Shown in pieces: positions 15,852-24,343 of a DNA stretch of 64,000 bases. Each line of letters begins with the position of its first letter. Positions within the stretch are counted from its first letter, which is position 1. The position numbers were made by a program, and so were the translations under genes. The DNA lies in contig DATMYV010000024.1 of the NCBI GenBank assembly GCA_035560795.1, forward strand, positions 1-64,000, read 5' to 3'. Under the pieces are notes generated by a model. That model had not been told where the DNA came from, did not search any database, and saw nothing but the letters and a program-made list of their open reading frames with translations. The DNA comes from Longilinea sp035560795 (GTDB taxonomy: Bacteria > Chloroflexota > Anaerolineae > Anaerolineales > Anaerolineaceae).

Positions 15852-16691
15852 TTAATTGCGGGTTATAAACGCATCCCGGATCATGCCCTCTTCGAAGAAA
15901 CCAGTCTTCGAGTCTGTAGCATATTGGTAAACGGCAGCCGTATAAATGCCGTTCAGGGCTGACTGCACCAAACCGATCAATACCAGCAGCAATATCAATA
16001 CAATTCCCAGGGCAACAGCACCCCAGATGATTTCACCACTGATCAACAAATAGAAAAACGGCAGACTGATCAGGATCAATCCGAAGGTGATCAGGCCAAA
16101 GATGAGGCCGACGCCAAAATTGCCAATAATCTGCTCCCCCCAGGTCTTCTTTAGCAAGGCTGTGCTGCGCTTAATCGCATCGATGGGGCCGATGCCTTCT
16201 ACAGCCAGAATGGGTACCACCAGGAAAGTGGCAACATTCCAGGCAAAGCCAATTAAAGAGATGATGATACGCCCCAAACCTCGGCTGCGATCGGATACCA
16301 TACGCAGGATCATCCCGACGGTAGCCGCAATGACAGAATAGCCCAAAATCGGCCCAAAATGGCTGAACGCGATCCGAAAGCCGTCACCTACCGTTGGATC
16401 GCCGCCTTTCAAGCGGATGGTGGCCGCTCCAACCAGGGCTGTATTGGCAAAGAAGATCACGAAGTATTGCACAATATAGAAAAGAAAAAGCACCAGGTAG
16501 TAAATGGCGGGAAACTGGTCCTGTGAAATTGCATTTACGCCGCCGCTCAAGAAAAGTGGCACGGCAAAAGAGATCGAGACGATCAGTGATGCAATGGCTG
16601 AGACAATCGGAAACACGAGCAGTTCCTTATCAGCACCGAGTACGCGGGCACTGGCTTTGATGAGTTCCCAACTGCGCGAAAAGCGGTTCAT
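15852..16691 (-). CDS. DUF6159-like polytopic membrane protein
   Basis: A 279-residue protein with about six long hydrophobic segments, starting MNRFSRSWELIKAS, a pattern I associate with DUF6159 membrane proteins. Between helices is a conserved-looking AIKRSTALLKKTWGEQIIGNFG stretch, here cited by its core RSTALLKKTWGE. Function is unknown. It is the last gene of a minus-strand unit with the RlmI-like methyltransferase and proC, starting 12 bases after proC behind GAGGAGGAG. Confidence 0.8.
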   Translation of the reverse strand: MNRFSRSWELIKASARVLGADKELLVFPIVSAIASLIVSISFAVPLFLSGGVNAISQDQFPAIYYLVLFLFYIVQYFVIFFANTALVGAATIRLKGGDPTVGDGFRIAFSHFGPILGYSVIAATVGMILRMVSDRSRGLGRIIISLIGFAWNVATFLVVPILAVEGIGPIDAIKRSTALLKKTWGEQIIGNFGVGLIFGLITFGLILISLPFFYLLISGEIIWGAVALGIVLILLLVLIGLVQSALNGIYTAAVYQYATDSKTGFFEEGMIRDAFITRN

Positions 16692-16703
16692 TGTTTCTCC
16701 TCC

Positions 16704-17564
16704 TCAGGTATTCTCTTTCAATTGTCCAGTGGGTTTGCCTTTGCCAAGTTCCTGGGAGCGTTCGTAAGCTGCCCAGATGGCTCGGGAGATCGCCGTGCGG
16801 AAGCCGGCTTTTTCGAGGTAATAAATGGCCTCGGCGGAAGTTCCTCCCGGGGAAGTGACTTCATTCCTCAGCGCCGCCGGGTGATTCTTTTTGCGGCGGG
16901 AGTATTCCACCGATCCGCTGACAGTTTGCAGAACCAATTGTTCGGCGATGCGGCGGGGAAAACCAAGGTGTACGCCCGCATCAATCATGGCCTCCAGGAA
17001 CATGAATACATAAGCTGGACCGCTTCCTGAAAGTGCGGTGGCCATATCCAGGTAATTTTCTTCTTCGACGTAGACTTCTTGTCCAAGCGCGCCCAGGATT
17101 TGCTGGGTTAAGTCTTTTTGTGCCTGGCTTACATCCGATGACGTAGTCCAAACTGTGATGCCTTCTCCAATTTGTCCCGGAGTATTCGGCATGGATCTGA
17201 CAATACAGGTGTGATCGAGCTGTTCAGCGATTTTTTCAATGGATGCGCCTGCAACAATGGAAATTACCAGGGCTTTCTCAGGGATATGGCCGCGTAGATT
17301 CTCCAATACTCGGTCGATGCGCTGCGGCTTTACCGACAGGATCACCACATCCGCTAGCTCGGCAGCAGCCCGGTTATCAATAAAGGGTTGAACGCCGTAG
17401 CGTTCGCGCAGATCTTCACCGCGTTCAACTCGCGGTCCGGAAACAAGAATGTGATCGGCAGTGGTCAGGCCATTGCGAATCAGACCGCCCAGGAATGCCT
17501 CTCCCATGACGCCGTGGCCGATTAATGCAATTGTGGGACGAACTGTATCCATAGAAGAATCCAT
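16704..17564 (-). CDS. proC: Pyrroline-5-carboxylate reductase
   Basis: The last step of proline synthesis, reducing pyrroline-5-carboxylate with NAD(P)H. The 286-residue protein has the Rossmann start IALIGHGVMGEAFLGG, the central VISIVAGASIEKI, the RSMPNTPGQIGEG active-site region, and the C-terminal signature TALSGSGPAYVFMF through VTSPGGTSAEAI. Its ATG shares a base with the stop of the upstream methyltransferase (TAATG), so the two are coupled. Confidence 0.96.
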   Translation of the reverse strand: MDSSMDTVRPTIALIGHGVMGEAFLGGLIRNGLTTADHILVSGPRVERGEDLRERYGVQPFIDNRAAAELADVVILSVKPQRIDRVLENLRGHIPEKALVISIVAGASIEKIAEQLDHTCIVRSMPNTPGQIGEGITVWTTSSDVSQAQKDLTQQILGALGQEVYVEEENYLDMATALSGSGPAYVFMFLEAMIDAGVHLGFPRRIAEQLVLQTVSGSVEYSRRKKNHPAALRNEVTSPGGTSAEAIYYLEKAGFRTAISRAIWAAYERSQELGKGKPTGQLKENT

Positions 17565-18478
17565 TAATCAGGATTTATTTTTGGTGCGGCATTCCAACGC
17601 GCAAATATTGCGTTTGATAGGATTCTGCCGGCACTTTTTTCCTGCAAGGCCACCTCGCCGGCAGTCACCTGGCCATGCAATGATTCGGTAACTTCCTGCA
17701 ACGCATAATGCAAGGTAATCGCGGATGCTTTGACAGCGTAGGCGGTCATCACGATGAATAGCGGTTTTTCACTTAAGACATCCCGGCAGGCAGCCAGCAA
17801 ATTTGGAAGCAATTTGTAGAATTCCCACACCTCGCCTTTTGGCCCGCGGCCAAACTTGGGAGGATCGAGAATTAACCCGTCATAACGGGAATTCCGGCGG
17901 GCTTCCCGTTCAATAAATTTGAGGGCATCATCGATAATCCAGCGAATGGAATTTTCTGCTATTCCTGAAACCTGCTGGTTTTCCCGTGCCCAGGTAACCA
18001 CCTTGCGGGATGCATCCAAGTGCGTGACAAAGGCGCCCGCCCGCGCTGCTGCCAGGCTGGCAATTCCTGTGTAGCCAAATAAATTCAATACTTTTATGGG
18101 CCGGCCAGCAGCCTGAATTTGCTTCTCAGTCCAATCCCACTGGCAGGCTTGTTCGGGGAAAACACCCAAATGGCGCGAGGAAGTGGTTTGCACCCAGAAT
18201 TTCAATCCCTTATAGCCCATCTGCCACCGGTCCGGCAGTGATTTCATGGTCTCCCAATGCCCGCCGTTTTCTTCAGGTGAGGGGATGAAGCGGGCATGCG
18301 CATCTTTCCAGTATTTTTCAGGCAGCGCCGGTTTCCAGACTGCTTCCGGTTCCGGGCGCTGCAACCGGTAGGCGCCGTACCGCTCCAGCTTTTGGCCGTA
18401 TCCGCTGTCCAACAATTCATAATCTTGCCAATCGGGCGCTGTGAGAACGGTTATGGTAGGAATAAAGGATGCGGTCAT
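17564..18478 (-). CDS. Class I SAM-dependent RNA methyltransferase (RlmI/RlmK-like)
   Basis: A 304-residue enzyme from the ATG at 18478. The SAM-binding loop is NLFGYTGIASLAAARAGA, followed by THLDASRKVVTWARENQ and the catalytic-type motif LILDPPKFGRG, typical of the COG1092 group that methylates 23S rRNA. The N-terminal part differs from E. coli RlmI and has no PUA domain, so the exact target base is uncertain. The frame is open upstream to 18883 but that part overlaps the divergent MalY gene and is not coding-like. First gene of the unit with proC; a TATACT box (18509-18514) precedes it. Confidence 0.88.
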   Translation of the reverse strand: MTASFIPTITVLTAPDWQDYELLDSGYGQKLERYGAYRLQRPEPEAVWKPALPEKYWKDAHARFIPSPEENGGHWETMKSLPDRWQMGYKGLKFWVQTTSSRHLGVFPEQACQWDWTEKQIQAAGRPIKVLNLFGYTGIASLAAARAGAFVTHLDASRKVVTWARENQQVSGIAENSIRWIIDDALKFIEREARRNSRYDGLILDPPKFGRGPKGEVWEFYKLLPNLLAACRDVLSEKPLFIVMTAYAVKASAITLHYALQEVTESLHGQVTAGEVALQEKSAGRILSNAIFARWNAAPKINPD

Positions 18479-18508
18479 TGATACCCTGTTCAAACCTGAT
18501 TTGACCTG

Positions 18509-18514
18509 AGTATA
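18509..18514 (-). promoter_or_regulatory. -10 box of the methyltransferase-proC unit
   Basis: TATACT on the minus strand, about 30 bases upstream of the ATG at 18478. No good -35 is seen. It is back to back with the MalY promoter on the plus strand. Confidence 0.5.
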
Positions 18515-18525
18515 CCAGTTTTGGA

Positions 18526-18556
18526 TTGCCAGGGATGGGTTCGATGCAAGTATAAT
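18526..18556 (+). promoter_or_regulatory. Promoter of the MalY/PatB-type lyase gene
   Basis: TTGCCA (18526-18531) and a consensus TATAAT (18551-18556), 19 bases apart, about 28 bases before an AAGAGGAG ribosome site and the ATG at 18584. Confidence 0.65.
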
Positions 18557-18583
18557 CAACTCACTTTGGTTTAAGAGGAGCCT

Positions 18584-19783
18584 ATGGATCCGCGTTTCGA
18601 TATCATTCCTGACCGTAAAAATTCGTTGAGCGTGAAATGGGGCGTTTATGGCCCAGATGTTCTTCCGATGTGGGTAGCCGATATGGATTTTCGGTCGCCA
18701 GAATGTGTTGTGCAGGCTCTCCAAAAAGAGGTTGACCTGGGAGTTTTTGGTTACGCTTATGACAAAGAGGAATTTAAAAATATCCTGGTAAAGCGGCTGG
18801 ACGACCTTTATCAATGGAAAATCACTCCCAAGGATATCGTTTTGATTCCAGGCATTGTAACTGGCTTGAATCAAGTGGCGCATATGTTTTCAAAGGTCGG
18901 CGGACAAGCCATCGTCCAAACGCCCATCTACCCGCCTTTCTTGAGTGTGGCCGGAAATGCCGGATTGGTCCGTGTAAACAATCCATTGACGCGGCTGCCC
19001 GATGGGACCTATGCAATCGATTTTGATGGGTTCGAATCAGCAATTACGAATCAGACGCGCGTATTCTTCTTGTGCAACCCGCACAATCCAGTTGGCCGAG
19101 TGTTTCAAAAAGAGGAACTAGAACGTTTTGCTGAAATATGCCTGCGTCATAATGTTTTGATCTGTGCGGATGAAATTCACTGCGACCTTATTTATTCAGG
19201 CTACAAACATAATCCAATAGCATCACTAAGCGATGAAATTGGAAAACATTCGATTACCATGATGGCTCCAAGTAAAACTTTCAACATTCCTGGTCTGCAA
19301 TGTTCCTTTGCCGTTGTCCAAAACCCTGAAATTCGCCAGAAACTGGAACAGGCTGGAGAAGGACTGACCGGGTGGGTCAATTTAATGGGATTGGTTGCCG
19401 GAAAAGCAGCTTATCAGGGCGGGCAAGCCTGGCTTGAAGATTTGATCATTTATTTGCAGGGAAATCGGGACTTTTTATTTGATTATGTTAACCAGAATTT
19501 ACCAGGCGTCCGGATGGCCAAACCGGAAGGCACCTATCTGGCGTGGTTGGACTGCCGGGAAGCTGGCATTGTGGGAAATCCTTATGCATATTTCCTCCAA
19601 AGTGCGAGGGTGGCGTTGAACGACGGTAAAGCTTTTGGGGAAGCAGGCGAAGGTTTTGTACGATTAAACTTTGGCTGCCCGCGCTCCATGTTAGCGGAAG
19701 CCTTGTCACGCATGAAAGATGCCTTGGAGCAGCACGAGAAGGTTGTCAATCCGTCCGGCTATGTCGATCCATTTGCGCACTAA
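18584..19783 (+). CDS. patB: PatB/MalY-type cystathionine beta-lyase (PLP aminotransferase fold)
   Basis: A 399-residue PLP enzyme of fold type I. It begins with the PatB/MalY signature (KWGVYGPDVLPMWVADMDF) and carries NPHNPVGRVF, CADEIHCDL and the Schiff-base Lys231 in APSKTFNIPG. Such enzymes cleave C-S bonds of cystathionine or cysteine conjugates, yielding homocysteine or thiols, pyruvate and ammonia. Aminotransferase side activity cannot be excluded. AGAGGAG precedes the ATG. Confidence 0.93.
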   Translation: MDPRFDIIPDRKNSLSVKWGVYGPDVLPMWVADMDFRSPECVVQALQKEVDLGVFGYAYDKEEFKNILVKRLDDLYQWKITPKDIVLIPGIVTGLNQVAHMFSKVGGQAIVQTPIYPPFLSVAGNAGLVRVNNPLTRLPDGTYAIDFDGFESAITNQTRVFFLCNPHNPVGRVFQKEELERFAEICLRHNVLICADEIHCDLIYSGYKHNPIASLSDEIGKHSITMMAPSKTFNIPGLQCSFAVVQNPEIRQKLEQAGEGLTGWVNLMGLVAGKAAYQGGQAWLEDLIIYLQGNRDFLFDYVNQNLPGVRMAKPEGTYLAWLDCREAGIVGNPYAYFLQSARVALNDGKAFGEAGEGFVRLNFGCPRSMLAEALSRMKDALEQHEKVVNPSGYVDPFAH

Positions 19784-20393
19784 ACCAACGCGTTCAAAAG
19801 CCAAATTGGATTGGGTGCTGCTGATCGTTACAGCACCAATTCTCTTGTATCTACTCTTTTGGGGAATAGGCGGCTTTCTGGTGGTGGGCGATTCAATTCA
19901 AAAGGCGGACGCTGTAGTCCTTTTGAGCGGCGGTGATGATGCCCGCCTTGGGGAAGCAGTCCAGGTTTACCAGTCTGGTTTGGCAGAGCTGCTGTTGATC
20001 ACTGAGACCGGCAATATCCCGGATGGCGGTGGTCCGCGTGCCAGTACGCTGTCAGGACAAAGGGCTGTATCAGCCGGCGTGGCTGAGGAGGATATTTACA
20101 CGACGCTAGGAAAATCGGCCAGCACCCACAATGAAGCTGCGGCAGTGCTTGGCTTTTGCCAACACGAGAGGTTGAAGACCATCATTGTGGTAACCGATCC
20201 GTATCATACCCGCCGAACTCAGGTCATTTTTCGATCAATTTTTGCAGGCAGCGGCATTGACGTTTTGGTTCGGCCCGTCCGGGATCATTGGTACCAATCT
20301 TCAACCTGGTTTTTCAGCCTGCGCGGATGGAAGACCACCCTGACGGAATATGTCAAACTGACAGCCCTCTTGTTTGGAATTCAAGGAGATTAA
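19761..20393 (+). CDS. YdcF/SanA-type DUF218 membrane protein
   Basis: A 210-residue protein with one N-terminal helix (about 18-40) and an outside DUF218 domain: DAVVLLSGGDDARLGEAVQ, SASTHNEAAAVL, and IVVTDPYHTRRTQVIF. Homologues act in the cell envelope, with unclear chemistry. The start overlaps the end of the MalY gene; I chose ATG 19761 (MSIHLRTKP) because the residues before it look non-native, but an ATG at 19719 is possible. No clear ribosome site for either. Confidence 0.88.
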   Translation: MSIHLRTKPTRSKAKLDWVLLIVTAPILLYLLFWGIGGFLVVGDSIQKADAVVLLSGGDDARLGEAVQVYQSGLAELLLITETGNIPDGGGPRASTLSGQRAVSAGVAEEDIYTTLGKSASTHNEAAAVLGFCQHERLKTIIVVTDPYHTRRTQVIFRSIFAGSGIDVLVRPVRDHWYQSSTWFFSLRGWKTTLTEYVKLTALLFGIQGD

Positions 20394-20398
20394 AATGC

Positions 20399-20424
20399 AA
20401 TCCCCCGCCAAACGGCGGGGGATT
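20399..20424. terminator. Bidirectional terminator between ydcF-like and csp genes
   Basis: AATCCCCCGCC and GGCGGGGGATT form a perfect 11-bp stem with an AAAC loop between convergent genes. Confidence 0.8.
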
Positions 20425-20445
20425 GATATGCGCTTATGAGCGGAA

Positions 20446-20661
20446 CTACTCTTCTACGGGAGTTACGTTCGCAGCCTGCAGGCCTTTGGGACCCTTCTCC
20501 ACAGAGAATTCGACCTTTTGGCCTTCTTTTAATTGACGATAGCCCTGCATCTCGATTGCCGAGAAATGGACGAATACGTCCTCGCCATCATCGCGGCCAA
20601 TGAAACCATAACCCTTGGCGGGATTGAACCACTTTACGGTCCCAACGAAACGTTCTGCCAT
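20446..20661 (-). CDS. csp: Cold-shock protein CspA family
   Basis: A 71-residue single-domain RNA chaperone. RNP1 (KGYGFIG) and RNP2 (DVFVHFSAI) are intact, as is the N-terminal [15 protein letters not shown] pattern. The start at 20661 matches the family length; the open frame continues upstream but over the leader. A leader of about 110 bases separates it from a strong promoter, as is usual for cold-shock genes whose leader controls translation. Confidence 0.96.
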   Translation of the reverse strand: MAERFVGTVKWFNPAKGYGFIGRDDGEDVFVHFSAIEMQGYRQLKEGQKVEFSVEKGPKGLQAANVTPVEE

Positions 20662-20776
20662 ACCTGCTTTACTCCATCCTAAAATTGATTGAAAAAAAAT
20701 TAGACGCCCGTTCGCCAAATGTGTGATAAAAGCGAACATTTTGGGGGCGAATCGAAGCGTCCATCCAACGAGCGAT

Positions 20777-20805
20777 AGATTATCATTAATTGAAATGCCT
20801 GTCAA
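20777..20805 (-). promoter_or_regulatory. Sigma70-type promoter of csp
   Basis: On the minus strand TTGACA (20800-20805), a 17-base spacer and TAATCT (20777-20782). Transcription would start near 20770, leaving a leader of about 110 bases before the ATG at 20661. Confidence 0.8.
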
Positions 20806-20893
20806 GGAATATGATGCAGGATCGTCTGCAATGAATATCGTATAGCCGAATAATGCTGATTATCGGGCTGTGCAGTCTATCCAAACGCTGCTT

Positions 20894-20899
20894 TATAAT
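20894..20899 (+). promoter_or_regulatory. -10 box TATAAT for a leaderless TPR-protein mRNA
   Basis: A consensus TATAAT ends six bases before the ATG at 20906, which places the transcription start on the start codon. No ribosome site is present and the -35 region is poor. Confidence 0.6.
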
Positions 20900-20905
20900 T
20901 ACCCC

Positions 20906-22333
20906 ATGCAACGAAAAAACCTGGTAAGCCTGCTGTGGACGCTTTTGATATTGCTGCTCGTCCTGGGACTGGCCAACTGGCAGCCGGGACAGGCGCAGGC
21001 TGCATTGGCGATGCGGCAGGTAAAGTTGGCGCAGGCGCGCCAGCAGCCCCAGGAAGCAGCACAGGCTTTACAGCGTCTGCTTGGTGCGCAGCCCTGGCGC
21101 ACCGATTTGATTGAGCAGATTGGCACTTACCTGGAAAAAGCGGGAGACCAAGCTGGGGCAGCAGCCGCTTACGAGTCGGCCCTGGCGCAACAGGCACTCA
21201 GCGCGGATGGTTCGCTGAGATTGGCCGAATTGTGGTTCGAAACAGGACAAGATGTCAAAGCAGAGCAATTGCTACTGGAATTGACAACAACTAAAAACCT
21301 GATGAGCGCTGCCTATCCACAGGCGGTTAGGCTTTTAGAAAAGGTCGCTCAACCCAATGAGATCCTGGATGCGCTGGCAGGCTGGTTGGAGGTGGATTCG
21401 ACCAATGGTAAAGCCCTATTCCTCAAAGGCGTGTACCTTGCTGCTACCCGTCCAGCGGATGCAGCACTGGCCCTTGAGCAGGCCAAACAAAAAGCGGATG
21501 GTTACCAGGCATCCTCTGCACAATTTCTTGAAGTTTTGGATTCCGCGGCGAAAGAAAAAGACCCTGGAAAAATGGCTCTGGAAATCGGGCGGGGGTTGGC
21601 CGAATTAAATGAATGGAAGGCCGCCGAAGCTGCATTTGACCAGGCGGTTGCTGCTCAACCAGACCTCGCCGAGGGGTGGGCATATCTGGCTGAAGCCCGG
21701 CAAAATTTGGGAAAACCTGCCCAGGAACAGATTGACCGCGCCTTGCAGATCTCGCCGCACTCGGGCATTGTTCAGGCGTTGACCGCGATCTATTGGCGGC
21801 GCATGGGCAAGCCTGAGGTTGGTTTGGTTCATCTATATGCGGCTGCCAGGCAGGAACCGGATTCGGCTTACTGGCAGGTTGAGTTGGGCAAAACGCTGTG
21901 TGAACTTAACAATCCGCAGGATGCCCTGAACCATTTTATTTTGGCAACCGAACTTGAACCAAAGAATTCCCGCTCCTGGGTCGAGCTGGCCCGTTTTAGC
22001 CTGAATTTCGGCATCGAACCAACCCTGGTCGGGCTTCCAGCAGCCCGACAGGCGGTCTATCTGGCGCCAAAGGATGCGGATGCTTTGGACATCCTGGGTG
22101 CTCTGCTGCTTTCACAAAATGATTTGCCCAGCGCGGAACGTTTCTTGCAACAATCCCTCCAACAGGATGCAGCCAATTCAGATGCACAATTACACCTCGG
22201 ACAGTATTACCTGGCATCTGGAAATCCCGAATCTGCCCGCCCTTACCTCGAAGAGGCGGTGCGGTTATCCCCCGAAACCGCAGTGGGCAAACTAGCCGAA
22301 CGGCTCATCCAACAAAATTATCCGAACCGGTAA
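20906..22333 (+). CDS. Membrane-anchored TPR-repeat protein
   Basis: A 475-residue protein with one N-terminal helix (about 5-24) and then TPR-type repeats along most of its length, for example LAEGWAYLAEARQNLGKP, AYWQVELGKTLCELNNPQ and AQLHLGQYYLASGNPESA. It should sit on the outer face as a scaffold for protein contacts. Codons before ATG 20906 run through the promoter and are excluded. It is followed after 21 bases by a lipoprotein gene; a joint envelope role is possible but unproven. Confidence 0.88.
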   Translation: MQRKNLVSLLWTLLILLLVLGLANWQPGQAQAALAMRQVKLAQARQQPQEAAQALQRLLGAQPWRTDLIEQIGTYLEKAGDQAGAAAAYESALAQQALSADGSLRLAELWFETGQDVKAEQLLLELTTTKNLMSAAYPQAVRLLEKVAQPNEILDALAGWLEVDSTNGKALFLKGVYLAATRPADAALALEQAKQKADGYQASSAQFLEVLDSAAKEKDPGKMALEIGRGLAELNEWKAAEAAFDQAVAAQPDLAEGWAYLAEARQNLGKPAQEQIDRALQISPHSGIVQALTAIYWRRMGKPEVGLVHLYAAARQEPDSAYWQVELGKTLCELNNPQDALNHFILATELEPKNSRSWVELARFSLNFGIEPTLVGLPAARQAVYLAPKDADALDILGALLLSQNDLPSAERFLQQSLQQDAANSDAQLHLGQYYLASGNPESARPYLEEAVRLSPETAVGKLAERLIQQNYPNR

Positions 22334-22354
22334 TATTTCGCAGGAGGGCAGCGC

Positions 22355-23017
22355 ATGCGCCGACTGGCAGGTACCATCCTGACAATCCTATTAATCGCCA
22401 TTTCACTGACCGCTTGTTCGGTCAACGACTTGCTGGAACAGGTTTGGGGCGGGCAAAACGCCGACAAAGTACTGCTTATTGATAACTTCACTGATCCGAT
22501 GAGTGGATGGAAAGTTTGGGTCGGCGAAGATGGTTCCTCCATTGATTATTCGAATGGAGCATTGCGGGTATTCATCAATCAAGCCCAATTTGATTACTGG
22601 TCGGTGGCTGGAAAGAACTACGAGGATGTCCACATCGAGTCGGATATCAAAAAAGGGGATGGACCGGATGACAATGATTTCGGCCTGATCTGCCGTTACC
22701 AAAATCAAGACAATTTCTACGCTTTCGTGATTAGTTCCGACGGATACGGCGGCATTATTAAAGTGAAGGACGGCAATTACCAGGTACTAAGCGGAGATAC
22801 GCTGCAATACTCCGAAGCTATCCGGCGAGGTAGCGATCGCAATCGCTTGCAGGCAGTATGCATTGGAGATGTTTTGACCTTTGCTGTGAATGGAATCCAA
22901 TTGTTTGAATTGACTGATGAGGATTTTACCTCCGGAGATGTCGGCGTGATTGCTGGCGCTTATGACACCGCCGGGGTTGAGGTTCTCTTCGATAACTTTG
23001 CGGTGCTCAAGCCATAA
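22355..23017 (+). CDS. Lipoprotein with a LamG/concanavalin-like beta domain
   Basis: A 220-residue secreted lipoprotein: signal ending in SLTAC (Cys21) and a beta-rich domain reading like the concanavalin-like DUF1080/LamG group: LIDNFTDPMSGWKVW, YSNGALRVFI, NDFGLICRYQNQDNFYAFVISSDG, LFDNFAVLKP. These domains bind carbohydrates or act as adhesion modules; no catalytic residues can be pointed out. AGGAGGG before the ATG gives a clear start. Probably co-transcribed with the TPR gene. Confidence 0.85.
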   Translation: MRRLAGTILTILLIAISLTACSVNDLLEQVWGGQNADKVLLIDNFTDPMSGWKVWVGEDGSSIDYSNGALRVFINQAQFDYWSVAGKNYEDVHIESDIKKGDGPDDNDFGLICRYQNQDNFYAFVISSDGYGGIIKVKDGNYQVLSGDTLQYSEAIRRGSDRNRLQAVCIGDVLTFAVNGIQLFELTDEDFTSGDVGVIAGAYDTAGVEVLFDNFAVLKP

Positions 23018-23059
23018 CCGTATCAACCAGAGTGGCTTAATCGGGTAAAATAGCGGGGT

Positions 23060-24337
23060 ATGAAGGTTTACCTCGATTCAATCGGCTGCCGCCTGAACCA
23101 AAGCGAAATTGAGAAGATGGCCAGACAGTTCCGTTCTGCCGGCCATGAAATTGTTCGCGCCGCGGGCGAAGCGGATGTGGTGGTTGTAAATACCTGCACG
23201 GTCACTTCGCAGGCTGCGTCAGATTCACGACAAAAAATCCGACAGGCTGCCCGCGCCGGGGATGCTGAGATTTTGGTGACCGGTTGCTGGTCTACGCTCG
23301 AACCGGAAAATGCGCTTGGGCTGCCAGGCGTTCGGCGCTTATTTGCCAATTTTGAAAAAGACCGCCTGGTTTCAAGTTATTTAAATCTACCTGAAGAAAT
23401 TTTCGATCTCGAACCACTGGCGCGCCAACCGCTGCCCGGTCTGCACCTGCGTACGCGCGCGTTCCTGAAGGTGCAGGACGGCTGTGACAACCATTGCACA
23501 TTCTGCATCACCCGCATTGCACGCGGCGAAAAGCGCAGCGTGCCAGTGGAACAGGTGCTTTCAGAAACGCTCGCAGCGCAACAAGGCGGTACGAAGGAGA
23601 TTGTGCTTTCAGGAGTTCACCTGGGATCGTGGGGAAGCGATTTCGGCAAACCACTTCATCTTTACCAATTGATCGAGACCATTTTACGAAACACTGATAT
23701 TCCGCGCGTCAGGCTTTCTTCGCTGGAACCCTGGGACCTGAATGACGCGTTTTTTAACCTTTGGGAAAATCCGCGAATGTGCCGCCATTTGCATTTACCG
23801 CTGCAATCTGGTTCGGCAGCCGTGCTGCGCCGCATGGCTCGAAAAACTATACCTGAAAGCTTCGCCCTGCTGGTCAAACAAGCCCGCAAAATTGCACCTG
23901 GGATGGCTATCACCACGGATTTGATTGCAGGCTTTCCAGGTGAAACCGAGGCAGAGTTCGCCGAAGGCTTGGGATTTGTGGAAGAAATGCAATTTGCAGA
24001 TGGTCATGTTTTTACCTATTCCGAACGTCCAGGAACGCCAGCAGTGCGTCTGCCAGACATGGTGCCGGCTTCGATTCGCAAACAACGCAGTGCTTTATTA
24101 AGGGAAGCTATTGCCCAAAGCAGCAAGCAGTTCCGCCAGATGCAGCTTGGCCGGGAGGAAACGGTAATATGGGAATCCACCGACTCCACTGGTCCTCAGG
24201 GTTGGCGGCTGCATGGATTGACAGACAATTATCTCAAGGTCAGCGCATTTTCGCCCGAACGATTATGGAATCAATTGGACCAGGTGCGTCTGAATGAATT
24301 AACTGAGGACGGAATTCTGGGAATTTTGGTGGAGTAA
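23060..24337 (+). CDS. mtaB: tRNA t6A37 methylthiotransferase MtaB
   Basis: A 425-residue radical-SAM enzyme that adds a methylthio group to t6A at position 37 of ANN-decoding tRNAs. It has an N-terminal UPF0004 domain with cysteines in IGCRLNQSE, NTCTVTSQA and TGCWST, the radical-SAM cluster motif CDNHCTFC, and a short C-terminal region. The N-terminal MKVYLDSIGCRLNQSE is the MtaB form rather than MiaB or RimO. TAAAAT ends eight bases before the ATG and there is no ribosome site, so the mRNA may be leaderless. Confidence 0.93.
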   Translation: MKVYLDSIGCRLNQSEIEKMARQFRSAGHEIVRAAGEADVVVVNTCTVTSQAASDSRQKIRQAARAGDAEILVTGCWSTLEPENALGLPGVRRLFANFEKDRLVSSYLNLPEEIFDLEPLARQPLPGLHLRTRAFLKVQDGCDNHCTFCITRIARGEKRSVPVEQVLSETLAAQQGGTKEIVLSGVHLGSWGSDFGKPLHLYQLIETILRNTDIPRVRLSSLEPWDLNDAFFNLWENPRMCRHLHLPLQSGSAAVLRRMARKTIPESFALLVKQARKIAPGMAITTDLIAGFPGETEAEFAEGLGFVEEMQFADGHVFTYSERPGTPAVRLPDMVPASIRKQRSALLREAIAQSSKQFRQMQLGREETVIWESTDSTGPQGWRLHGLTDNYLKVSAFSPERLWNQLDQVRLNELTEDGILGILVE

Positions 24338-24343
24338 TTTCCT

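Noticed and set aside
18479..18883. N-terminal extension of the RlmI-like methyltransferase
   Set aside because: It would overlap the divergent MalY gene and both promoters; the family-like protein begins at ATG 18478.
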